Below, piece by piece: positions 54,903-64,000 of a stretch of 64,000 bases of DNA. Origin of the DNA: Pogostemon cablin (taxonomy: Eukaryota; Streptophyta; Magnoliopsida; Lamiales; Lamiaceae); the NCBI GenBank assembly GCA_023678885.1, contig CM043005.1, positions 1,808,814 to 1,872,813 on the forward strand, written 5' to 3'. The first letter of the stretch is position 1; every line of letters starts with the position of its first letter. The notes beneath the pieces were generated by a model. The model searched no databases. It was not told the origin of the DNA and saw only the letters and a list, made by a program, of their open reading frames with translations. Both the position numbers and the translations under genes were made by a program.

Positions 54903-55339
54903 CTAGCATATTCATCAAATAACTGCAGATGCTCACTAGGATTCTCCAAAGGATTCTCACTAAACTGTTGTCTCTCTACCATTTGGATCAATCCAAAAGG
55001 TAACTCAAAACTCTCTACGGTAATTGCAGATCCATTCAACCCAACATTAGTGGTGTGATTCAGTTTATACTGGTCCCGCATAGGCATCGGTGCCTGTTCT
55101 TCAGCCATCTCTCTAGTCTCAGTCTCCTCAGTAAAATCAACTCCGTCAAATTTCTGTGAAAACGTTTCAACTCCCTCTTCTCCTGACGAATAAAAACTCT
55201 CTGAATCTGAGCTAGGAAAAGGTGTAGCTGGCTGTTTTCTTTTTCTTCTATTCTCACTAACAAGCGCTTCAAGCTCTAGGCTTAATGGTTCGATTGCTCG
55301 TCCACTCGACCTAGTGATCATACACCTGTTCTCACTCAA
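54903..55339 (-). pseudogene. Athila-type gag, N-terminal part (family B')
   Basis: ATG at 55339 opens MSENRCMITRSSGRAIEPLS (compare MLTRSKTGELEP at 5053). An acidic, Ser-rich stretch follows, then FELPFGLIQMVERQQFSENP and EHLQLFDEYA, the start of the capsid-like domain. The frame is open until the nested element at 54902. The remainder is at 48506-47525, so this gag was split by the insertion. Confidence 0.88.
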
Positions 55340-55449
55340 AAGATCAGAATTATTTGGATCACAGATAAAGTAAAATAAAACAAGTAAAGTTTAACGTCCT
55401 ACAAGAAAATAAATCACTATAGAATTAAATTTTAATCTATAAACGATCC

Positions 55450-55470
55450 CTGGCAACGGCACTAAAAACA
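55450..55470 (-). other. Primer-binding site (family B')
   Basis: On the - strand TTTTTAGTGCCGTTGCCAGG, adjacent to the LTR end. It differs by two substitutions from the tRNA-Asp-type site. Confidence 0.75.
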
Positions 55471-57484
55471 TAATCGCTATTTTCTTTTACCCTCAAGTGT
55501 AAGGGATAGATTATAGTGCGCGTGACCAAGTAAAATATCGTTCCCACGAGATCGTTATAAATTTAATAAGTAATTCTGTATGATAATTCAAATGCAAGAC
55601 AAATCTGGGGTTTTGTTTGAGAAGATAATTAATTAAACTAATAAAACTAAATTAAAATAAATAAACTAATTATGCAATAAAATAAATCACGCAAAAGAAA
55701 CGATTTAAGAATTCAAAGATGGAGAATTGGTAATGCTCGGGCAAACAGTTTAACTATGTGACTAATTTTTCTAGACTCAAATTAATTACCTACAGACGTT
55801 TATAAAAGGATCACTAAGCCTAGTTAAATCACCTTGATCGGGTAGGATCTAACACTTATAATGAGCTGAAAATCCTAGAATTAATAAGAAATTAACTCTC
55901 TCTCCCTCTATAGGTACTTCATACTAAATTCCATTAAAGGTTAGAGCACTAGACTTCCCTTTCTAGATACGCGATTATTAACCCCTTTTATTTCCTTACC
56001 AATTATCTAATAATGATGTTTTACTAAGTAATTAATATTCCAAATTGATTGTCTAACACTCTTAGGTATTATAGGTCAATCCCCTAAGACTGTCACAAGA
56101 AACAACAATTATTATGCAGAAATAGAGAATCATATTAACTATCAATCAGTGATACCGTCAAGAATAATTAAAGGAATCAAAACTAAAAAATCCAATAATA
56201 TAAAGTCTCAAAATATCCTCTTCAATAAGGAAATAAACAATCTACAGACTAATAAATCCAAGTCTAAGGCAATCAAATCACATAGTCAAAACTGTCTTAA
56301 AGCACTAACATTACCAACAAAGAAGCTTAGCCCATGGAATTACGAGGGCAAATCACAAAGATGTAATAAACCCTAACCATTGTACTAAAATAACATAGAT
56401 AAATAACTGAAAAATAAAGAACCCTTTTTGAGGACTCCAATTCTTCAATCAAGATCTTCGTCGGAATCTCCATCTCCGATCCAAGTAGCAACTCCAATCG
56501 TCTCTCCGGTGGAAGGATGGAAGATGATGGGTGAAATTGATACTGGGTCAACTTACGCCACACGAAACTAATTTGGGCCGCACGAAAACACGTCAAAAAT
56601 CGAGCGCATCGCACGATGAGCTGCTCGACCAGTCGCTCGGTTTTGCTCAACATCCAAGCAACTCGCTTGGTCTCTTGCATCACCGGGCGTACCGCCCGGC
56701 AAGTCACTCGGCAGGTTGCTTGATTTGGATTCTTGTGCCAGTTGCTCACTAACATGGCGTTAGATGGTGTGCACGACAAGGAATAGGGGTGCCCGATTGA
56801 TATCATACGCGCTCGGTATGAAGACACAAGTGTCTGGCAGGCTGCACGGTTAAAAACACGCCAAAATAGTGTTTCCCTCCACCATGCCCGTTTAGGAACA
56901 AGGGGCACGGTTATGCGCTCGGTTAGGAGCTCAGCAGCTGCGCGACTCCACGATTCTGAGCATAACTTCTTCATCCGGAATCGGATTTGTGTAATTCTTA
57001 TGTCCACGCGATCCTCTCTTCATTGGCTTTTTATCTTTATAAATAACTTACAGAAACTCCAACATTTGTATATAGAAAAAGTGATGCAAAGTGACACCAA
57101 CGTGCTGAGCAGGAACAGCTTGCGCGACGTCATCGTTTTAATCATAACTTTCTCGTTTGAAATCCGATTAAGGCATTTCTTGAGCCAAAATGATCTTCTC
57201 TTCCGTAACTTTCAAACCAAATATCACATCAACCACACAGATATAGAAAATTATGGAAAATTGACATTTGTTTGCTTGCAAATAGCACGAATTTATCATT
57301 CATTCCAACTTTGCGTTCTTGATCTTTTTTCCTATCAAAACATAACAAATCGGACTCAACAGTACATGAATACTCTCCTGCACCTTTTAGTCAATAATAC
57401 TTAGAAGTAATACGATTTGTGCAATTATACACTCAAAGAGATATCAAATCGAACTCAACAATACATGAATTTCCACTCTCATCA
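55471..57484 (-). mobile_element. 5' LTR of family B' element
   Basis: About 2014 bp. The - strand starts TGATGAGAGTGG at 57484 and ends near 55471 beside the primer site. It shares blocks with the nested-element LTR (ACACTTGAGG, CGCACTATAAT). It carries inverted motifs at about 56615-56940 with both variants (GCTCGACCAG and GTCGCTCGG, plus CCGGGCG..CGCCCGG). The 226-codon antisense frame in it is not a gene. Confidence 0.85.
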
Positions 57485-58796
57485 GTACCAAGTATAACAA
57501 TTAATATTCTAAACTCAAATCCATGTTTTGCATATAAAACCTAGCCTAACGTGTCACGTTTTACCATGAAACTGTCGTTCTGATACCAATTATTGGCGTT
57601 CGATCATTTGGTTAACGTGAACCGTTAGGGTTCCATGCAATTCTATGTCAGTGGAAGCAAGAGTATAGAATCATATTACCTTTCATCAGGGTATGTTGAG
57701 AAAGAATAACTGTAGAATACAACCTCTTGATCTTCTGCTGCATTCCCAAGTCCAATCTTGACGTCGTGTGGGTGACGATCTTCAAGATCCTCTCAAACTG
57801 CTCTCCTCCCTTATTTCTCACGTGTTAGGTGCGATCAGATTAGGGTTCCAAAAAGTTGAGATGACTTATTAATAGGCTACAGCAGGGACCAGGAGGAGAA
57901 AATTAGAGTCGGCCCTCTATTGGGTTTAAGTATCCAAGTTTAGCCCAAAACTTACACTTAAGTCAAATAATAATAATATATTCCACTAAAATATTATTAC
58001 TGCACTGTCGCTCTAATCCCATATTATGTTACGGGCTCATTTTTATTATGAGCCCATTAGTCTCCCCATGTTTAAGATATACAATGCCCATTAATTAATT
58101 AAGTTACTGACAACTCCATTAATTGATATCTCATCCGAGAGTAGTACCACTCAACCTCATTATCATGCCGGAATAATTCCACCTGCAGGGTTTATATGAT
58201 AATCCTTATGAGCTCCTCAAGGGGACATTATCAACGTATTTAATAGGACACAAATTCCTTCTACAATCAACATCACACCATAGAGACATCATTATTTCCC
58301 AACTCACCGAGCTTGTTGATTTAATTACATATAAATCTTACCCATTGATGAATTAAAGAAATACATACTGCCTTACGTGTCGAGTTTATTGTATAGGGAT
58401 TAAGAGAACGAACATCCATAATAACAGAGATCAAGTTCTCCTATATAGTCAGTATAAGTCGAACGATCTCAAGCGATCCTGCTCAATACACACAAAATGC
58501 ACTAATGTAATTCTATAGTCAAGACAAATTAATATCAAATCACACTACAACCATCCCGATAGATAGTCCCCATTCAACTCGATTGTGAGCATCTGTTTAT
58601 ACTTTATAAGGAAACTGATAGATGATCTTCCGCGTATTGTAGCACAATATATTATCTATAGTATAAAGTAAGTGGACTATTGCATCGAAAATATAAATAA
58701 ATTATAAGATGCAATTATTTAATCAATGATTCTCATTTCAAATATTGTTAAAACATTGTTCATACTAAAGCAAGACTTTTAGTATGTAATCCAACA
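57485..58796 (-). mobile_element. Truncated copia element, family C1 (5' LTR plus start of interior)
   Basis: LTR 57591-58796 (1206 bp); the complement begins TGTTGGATTACATACTAAAAG. ATTGGTATCAGAACGAC on the - strand at 57590-57575 is the initiator-tRNA-Met-type primer site. About 100 bp of leader remain before the family B' LTR begins at 57484. The rest of the copia is missing from the window. Confidence 0.85.
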
Positions 58797-58986
58797 AATT
58801 TTACCCTTTCAAAGAATAAGAGTTGGGAGGAAGTCATATATGCATTTATCATTTTTTATCTCTCTTTCATTCCTACTCCAAGTTATGTTAGATTTATAGA
58901 GTTAATTACCATTAACAGCCACATATCACCATATCCAAGTGATTACAGAACTCGTTATTTACATTATAACCCATCAGCATTTTTAA

Positions 58987-59269
58987 TACTCCCTCCATCC
59001 CAGGATTACATTCACGTATTCTCTGGCACGGAGTTTAAAAAAAGTAACTTTTTGGTGGTGTGATGTAAGAACGAGAAGGGGTATTTTGGGTAATTGAGTA
59101 GAATAAAGTGTATGATATAGTTGACTTTGACTAGATTGTGTGTAAAAAGAAGGTAATATTTTTGTAAGGTTATTGATATTGTGTATTGTTTTCATATTTA
59201 GAAGGTGAATGTATTCTTGGGACAGATCAAAATGGAAAGTGCGAATGTATTATTGGGACGAAGGGAGTA
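58987..59269. mobile_element. Stowaway-like MITE
   Basis: 283 bp, ends TACTCCCTCCATCCCAGG and TTGGGACGAAGGGAGTA, TA duplication. Confidence 0.85.
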
Positions 59270-59520
59270 ATATTTAAGAAATATTTTATTAAACTAGTTA
59301 AGAAAGTTATATGTTCGAGTATTTAACTACATAATAGAGAATTTGTATGTACGAGGATTTTTTATACTTACTCTGTTCCGCCATAAGAATTATGTTTTAT
59401 TAATTAGGGTGTCCCGTTATAAAAGTTATATTTTATTTTTTAATAAATAGGATCCACATAAATTAATCACTTTATCTTCATGGGCCCTACACATAAAACT
59501 AATACAACTATCCATTATAA

Positions 59521-59690
59521 CCAGGTGGGCTAGCCCACCTGGCCTCCTCACCAAGGTGAGTGACCCAGGTTTGATTCCCTTTGGGAACGAATAGGAAGGA
59601 GTTATAAGGAGACTTAAATAAATAAGGGTGTAAGAGTGCTTGGTGAATTAACTTAAATTATTATATCTCTCAATTCACTGTACATTTAAA
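59521..59690 (+). mobile_element. Candidate tRNA-derived SINE
   Basis: Starts with a perfect palindrome of two 11-bp arms (CCAGGTGGGCT and its complement) at 59522-59543. The second arm runs into TAGCCCACCTGG, an A-box-like word. GACCCAGGTTTGATTCCC at 59562-59579 contains a B box (GGTTTGATTCC against GGTTCGANTCC). A 3' tail ends in AT-rich sequence near 59690. Target duplication is unclear. It appears to have landed in a MITE-like sequence. Confidence 0.55.
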
Positions 59691-59691
59691 T

Positions 59692-59811
59692 ACTACTCCC
59701 CTGTCCAACTTATAAGGTAAAATGGATATTTTAGAAGCGGATGAAAATAGTATATTTTTTAATTTCCGTACAAACAATAAACGTAACTCTTTTCATTGGA
59801 CGGAGGGAATA
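59692..59811. mobile_element. Short Stowaway-like MITE
   Basis: About 120 bp between TACTCCCCTGTCCAAC and TTGGACGGAGGGAATA. A half-element with a similar end (CTCTGTTCCGCC) begins at 59369 on the far side of the SINE candidate. Confidence 0.6.
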
Positions 59812-60504
59812 ATTAAGAAAGAAGTCATCTGAAATTTAAATTTCTAAAAATACCCAAAATAAACAAATAAAAAAGCGTAATTATTAGAAGTAAAAATATT
59901 AGACTAAAGATGATGAAAAGACAAGATAGAAGTGTCAGTCTTCCATCTTAACAGCTGTGGTGGGGTCATCGTTGTCGCCCCAGCGCACCCCCTCCGTACG
60001 ATCTGTATATGATTGAAGGCTGCAGCAACTTGTAATCTCTGGATTTTCACTACCCACTTTCCACAACGGAACCTCCCTAACTCCTCTATCTAAATTAATC
60101 GGGACCACCTCCCATTTCCCGTGGGACATCTAGAAAATGATATTCTTTCCGTCTTGTATAGTTATATTCATTTGATTAAAAAATGTTATTTTTTAATGTA
60201 AGTAAAAATTAGTAAATTAAAGAAAAAAAATAAAATTATTGAGAATAATAAATAAAGTATAAAAAAGTAAATTAAGTTATTTGAATTGATAAATAATATG
60301 TAAAAAGTAAATAAGATATATAATGAATGGGTTACACTAAATGCACATCATATTCTATTAAATATACATCCCTTAATTATATAATTAAATTATATATTTT
60401 TGAAAAGTCTAAATTACTCAACTTTATTAAATACACGTTTTTGAATTTACTCCCAAATAATCCTTCGTCTTCCCCACTTCTCTTTTCTTCTAGGCTCCAG
60501 CGCG

Positions 60505-60597
60505 CGCTCTTTGTTGGTGGGCTTTCATTTTATACAGCAGAACAATTTGTTTGAGGCAATTTCTCAATATGGTGAGGTTATTGATGCTTTCGTTGCC
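60505..60597 (+). pseudogene. RRM-domain pseudo-exon (glycine-rich RNA-binding protein-like)
   Basis: After a TTCTTCTAG acceptor-like word, the frame reads ALFVGGLSFYTAEQ. After a one-base shift it continues NLFEAISQYGEVIDAFVAGG. This is the RNP2 motif and first helix of plant RRM proteins (LFVGGLS..T.E..L.EAFSQYGEV.DA). The RNP1 motif is absent. The following 300 bp have a distinct, less AT-rich composition and may be further captured exon sequence. Confidence 0.6.
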
Positions 60598-60973
60598 GGA
60601 GGGCGATCGTCTTTGATCGATAACAATCGTTGAACAAAAAGTTAAAACCCGTTAAGGAGCTGTTATTATTGTCAGCACTATTGCTTCTTTCAATTACAAC
60701 CATTTCTTATGTAAATGGGTTGATGAAAATGATCCAATCCGAAAGGCGACAAGTCATGTGCATCGGCATGATTTTTCCGTTTCATCTTGTTGGGTTGCAG
60801 AATTTAAGTCTGGGAAGAAAGGTAAGAAAAGAAAGATATCAATGTTGCTTGAATTTATCATGTGCTCATGAAGAAGGCAGCTTGATTGAAGATGGTTTGA
60901 AGTCATTCCAAAATCAAAATTTTCAATTTAGATGATAAGAAAGATCGGATACTATAGGAAGATGAAAAGAAAA

Positions 60974-61190
60974 GGCATAGCTCAAGTGGTAGAGGGGAGA
61001 GTGGAAAGGTTTTTCAATTGAGCTTGGTTGTTGCAGGGTGGGGGTTCGACTCCTGCCTTGATTTGGCCCCTTGCAAGCACAAGTTTAACAGTGAGCCTTC
61101 TTCATAAGCCACTTGAGGCATATCCTGCGATTTACCTCCTCCATCAATTCTCAGGACAGGGGCGATGGGGCCCTAATGGTGGGGTACACC
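60974..61190 (+). mobile_element. tRNA-derived SINE with intact pol III promoter and 12-bp target duplication
   Basis: 217 bp starting GGCATAGCTCAAGTGGTAGA, which contains a perfect A box (TAGCTCAAGTGG). The B box GGTTCGACTCC lies near 61044-61054. The 3' part is GC-rich and ends GGTGGGGTACACC. It is flanked by perfect direct repeats ATGAAAAGAAAA (60962-60973, 61191-61202), as made by LINE-type target-primed insertion. It has no coding capacity. The good preservation of promoter and duplication suggests a young copy. Confidence 0.9.
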
Positions 61191-61202
61191 ATGAAAAGAA
61201 AA

Positions 61203-61845
61203 ATAATTGATGAAGGATTAAGTAAGAAAAGTGGGATCTTTATGCAAAAGGTGGACGGAAAAAGGAAGTATCAAGAAAGATAGAGAATGGCTTGAATGGA
61301 TGTTGAGACTGGAGAGAGAAGATAGAGATTGATTATTGATATGGAGAGAGAAGATAGAGATTGATTATTGATATGGTTGCACGTCAGAAATCTTAATTTA
61401 TTTTAATAATATTGAATTAGGGATTTAAATAGGGTGTTTATTCAATAAAGGATGTGTATTCAATAAAAGGGGATGGATATTTAACAATACTAATTTTTTA
61501 TTATTAATGAAACGTGTATAAATACGTGAGATTTTGAGAAATGATATTTTCGTAATGTTCAAAAAAGTAGAATAAATAAATAAAGCTACTGAGAATGATA
61601 AATAAAATATAAAAAATTAAATTAAGTTATTAGAATTGATAGATAAAGTATAAAAAGTAAGTAAGAAATATAATGAATATTTACCATGTATAAAACGTGC
61701 TTAAATATCTGAGATATCTCAAAATGAAAAATGTACATATTTACATTGAATAGAGAAAGTAATATTTTTAATAAAAAAAATAATTTTTTAATAGAAAGGT
61801 AAATGCTAAATGAATTATTAAAAAACGATTAATATCATAAATTAG
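61203..61845. other. AT-rich intergenic region with 36-bp tandem duplication
   Basis: At about 61311-61376 the words GGAGAGAGAAGATAGAGATTG and ATTATTGATAT are duplicated in tandem (unit about 36 bp). Otherwise nothing recognisable. Confidence 0.6.
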
Positions 61846-62100
61846 TAATCCCTCCCTCCCACAAAAGATTGCTCCCCAATTTCGGTACGGAGATTATGAA
61901 AGTGATAATTTTTAGGGGTATAATATAATATTTTTGTAATAAATAAATGATAAAATATATTAGGTAGAGATAGTTTTTTTTGTAAATAAAGTGTATGGGG
62001 AAGGGTGATTATTTTTTACTTTTATTTTGTGGAATTGCAAATTTTTATGGTACAACCCAAAATGAAAAGTATATCATCTTAAATGAGACGGAGGGAGGTA
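61846..62100. mobile_element. Stowaway-like MITE
   Basis: About 255 bp, ends TAATCCCTCCCTCCCACAAA and TGAGACGGAGGGAGGTA. Interior words (AAAATATATTAGGTAGAGAT, AAAGTGTATGG) resemble the complement of the MITE at 28756-29012. Confidence 0.8.
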
Positions 62101-62154
62101 GTACATTTAAAATGAAAATTACTAAATAATCAATATAAAAAGTGAAGAGTGTAT

Positions 62155-62464
62155 ATTGGGTGCACCGGGTGCAAGGGTGCACCCATATGTGTATGTCTTT
62201 TATTCTATTTTGTATACATATTATTCTATTTTGTAGACGTGTTTTGTAATAATTGTATACTTTTTTCACATTAAGTTTTTATTAAAAAAAACTAACATCC
62301 ATATGTGTATAACGTTTTATTGAATATTATATACAAATTTTCATTAAAAAAATTAACAATTAAATTGTATACATTTTTACTCTTAATTGTATATGTTTTT
62401 GTTTATATTTGTATATAGATGCACCATATCTTTAGGTGCACCCGGGTGCACACTATAAATTGCC
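62155..62464 (+). repeat. R1 repeat copy, most complete
   Basis: Starts ATTGGGTGCACCGGGTGCAA and ends with the palindrome GTGCACCCGGGTGCAC near 62437-62452, then ACTATAAATTGCC. Interior as in 31165-31432. Confidence 0.8.
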
Positions 62465-63290
62465 AAAAGTGAAATGCAAAATACTTGCTCTTAATGTTTA
62501 CTACTCTCCATCTACATATATTACGATGTACATGTACTCCCTTTATTATCTTTATTATTTTTATCAGTAAAGAAAATATGTACTAAAAGAAAATCCATTA
62601 CTTCCTTTATACTCTGTACTAGCGATATTATTGTGCCGATTAATTATGATTTAAAATTCAAACAGTTTTACATCGAAATGCTAACAAATTAAAAAAAATT
62701 CACAATGTATTAAAAATATTAAAGTAAGTAGATTTATTATGTGATCAACTTAAATTACTCCATCTTTTCAACTCTTATGTGCACAAACTTATTTTTCTTT
62801 CATGATTAATAGAAAATGTGATTTTTATTTTTTAACTTACTTCACTGGCTTTTTAAATAACAATATGGTATTTTAATAATAAAACTATGAAGTAAGGTAT
62901 ATTACTCCTTTAAATTTTTTTCACGTATATAAAGAAAATAATGCATTTATTTATGGGTATTTTGATATTATTTTAGAAAAAATAAAATGTAAAATATGTT
63001 ATGAATGTTAGATTTACATTTTTTCTAAGTATATTAAAAGAATATTTGTATTGAGGATGTTTTCACTTCTGAGTAGGGCGTTTCAATTTATTCTTGTGTG
63101 AACATAGTTATAAAACGGATGTAAAAGAAAAGTATCAATATAGGTATGAGATGAATGAATTACTTTATTTGTCCCATAATATTGTTAATATTGTTCATCA
63201 TTTTCTAATTCGTACATCCCATAACATAGTTCATCCTCTAAAAAAATCTCAATTCAAACTCTAAAAGTTAAACTTTAATTTAAAAAATGT
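62465..63290. other. AT-rich intergenic region, nothing recognised
   Basis: No frame of interest, no inverted terminal repeats seen. Confidence 0.5.
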
Positions 63291-63295
63291 AATTC

Positions 63296-63820
63296 TGTTA
63301 TAACACGCACAATATATTCTTATGAATATGAACGGAAGAACCTCTCTAATGCACTCTCGTATACTCTCTTTTGATTGAAACTTATGATCACACACACTTA
63401 TGATGGATCTAAACTAAAGAACAATAAAGCAAGTATAGTGGTTCAGCGATGAAACCTACGTCCACTCTTAAAGGTGTTTTAATCTTTATTGATGAATGAA
63501 TACAACTTGGAGAAGATGATCTTATCTTATGATCTATGAACTCTAACTAATGGATGTTCACATTTATATTGAATGACGATCAGCTGCATGCCATAGGTAG
63601 TTAGTTAGTTATAACATACTAACTCTCTCAGCTCTCACTTCCCTTCCAATTGATCACCTCACAGCCTTGTGATCATGCAAGCAATCCAATGGTTCATCCT
63701 TGTGCTAGCTCATCAATCCTCACTTCATGTTTGATCAACTAGCTCCACCAATCTCCACCTCCCACGTATGAATACTTATCACACGCACCAACTACATGCA
63801 TGTGTCTTTACTTACTAACA
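63296..63820 (-). mobile_element. 3' LTR of a - strand copia element
   Basis: 525 bp, TGTTAGTAAG...TTATAACA on the - strand. AATATAAA near 63563-63570 is a TATA candidate. It differs in sequence from LTR families C1 and C2. The probable target copy is AATTC at 63291-63295. Confidence 0.75.
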
Positions 63821-63833
63821 ATCCTCCACCTTA
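63821..63833 (-). other. Copia polypurine tract
   Basis: TAAGGTGGAGGAT on the - strand, touching the LTR start. Confidence 0.8.
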
Positions 63834-63910
63834 TAGACAATGCATTACCTCAATAAGATTCAAACTCCCCACCTTGCCATTTTTAGGATACAGCCACCCC
63901 TTCTTTCTTC

Positions 63911-64000
63911 TTATTGTATGTTGAACAAACTCTTACACAACTTAAACTTTAGAGTTGGGAGAGCTTTGGTCAATGAATCAGCTAGATTCTCTGTAGTACT
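63911..64000 (-). CDS. Copia polyprotein C-terminus (RNase H tail), partial
   Basis: The - strand frame entering from the window edge reads STTENLADSLTKALP, then FKLCKSLFNIQ and a stop at 63911-63913. T.EN.AD.LTKALP is the conserved end of the copia RNase H domain. There are no stops in the 29 codons visible. The rest lies beyond 64000, so intactness cannot be judged. Confidence 0.85.
   Translation of the reverse strand, partial: STTENLADSLTKALPTLKFKLCKSLFNIQ

Larger units (their letters stand above)
46839..57484 (-). mobile_element. Truncated Athila-type Ty3 element (family B'), host of the nested element
   Basis: On the - strand: 5' LTR (57484-55471), primer site, gag (55339 onward), a 6.4-kb younger insertion in gag (54902-48507), the rest of gag, a hairpin-motif spacer and the pre-protease segment, which ends abruptly at about 46839 against a transposase remnant. 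Protease, RT, RNase H, integrase and the 3' LTR are gone. The family is related to, but distinct from, family A at 1-16955. Confidence 0.85.

Noticed and set aside
56327..57007. 226-codon - strand open frame
   Set aside because: It lies wholly inside the family B' LTR and spans the hairpin-motif array and U3. LTRs of this type do not encode proteins there.
59935..60129. 64-codon - strand frame starting MSHGKWEVVPINLD
   Set aside because: Composition is protein-like and it might be a scrap of a gene, but there is no known domain, no splice context and no clear promoter.
60974..61060. Possible functional tRNA gene
   Set aside because: A and B boxes are present, but the spacing is too long, a cloverleaf cannot be closed, and the unit extends to 61190 with target duplications. 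It is a SINE.

Overview
The window is nuclear DNA of a flowering plant, most likely a eudicot (a Lamiales-type genome is only a guess). It is AT-rich and has Athila-type Ty3 and Ty1/copia retrotransposons, Stowaway-like MITEs, hAT and Mutator derivatives, tRNA-derived SINEs and spliceosomal-style exon signals. There are no operons, phage genes or CRISPR arrays. Almost everything is transposable-element sequence inserted into other transposable elements. The only convincing intact host gene is a single-exon HSP20-like chaperone at 19099-19581.

Region 1-16955 is a stack of Athila-type Ty3 sequence on the + strand. It starts with a decayed pol (protease, RT, RNase H, integrase; 1-3420). This runs into an LTR (about 3420-4939) with a tRNA-Asp-type primer site. 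The gag that follows is split at 5740 by a complete copia element (5741-13795, 1200-bp LTRs, TCCAC target duplication). Gag, protease and the start of RT resume at 13796 and stop at 16503 against a fragment of a related LTR on the other strand. Region 16956-22216 holds the HSP20-like gene, a Stowaway MITE and a 791-bp Mutator-type MITE with a 9-bp target duplication.

Region 22217-45170 contains, in order: a 1956-bp solo LTR; a 2-kb hAT-like element loaded with other repeats; a Pack-MULE carrying a broken CYP74 (oxylipin P450) fragment; a small candidate gene on the - strand with a duplicated upstream exon; a second long-TIR Mutator-type element interrupted by a hAT element; AT-rich tandem repeats; and a rearranged copia element on the - strand (41026-45167, GAGAA duplication) that is itself interrupted by a solo LTR.

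Region 45173-58796 holds a DUF4371/hAT-type transposase remnant truncated by a - strand Athila-type element (46839-57484). The gag of that element is split by a younger non-autonomous relative (48512-54897; two 1983-bp LTRs, perfect GCGTC duplication). To the right is the leading edge of another - strand copia. Region 58800-64000 is AT-rich, with Stowaway MITEs, a well-preserved SINE (60974-61190; intact A and B boxes, 12-bp duplication), an RRM pseudo-exon, and the 3' end of a - strand copia running off the window.

The most unusual signal is an array of short inverted motifs, GTTCGACC/GGTCGAAC in one Athila-type family and CTCGGC/GCCGAG in another. In each family the array occurs both in the LTR just upstream of the TATA box and again in the internal gag-protease spacer. 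It can fold into nested hairpins, and some changes keep G-U pairing. All positions and counts were read by eye. No alignment, database search or folding program was run.
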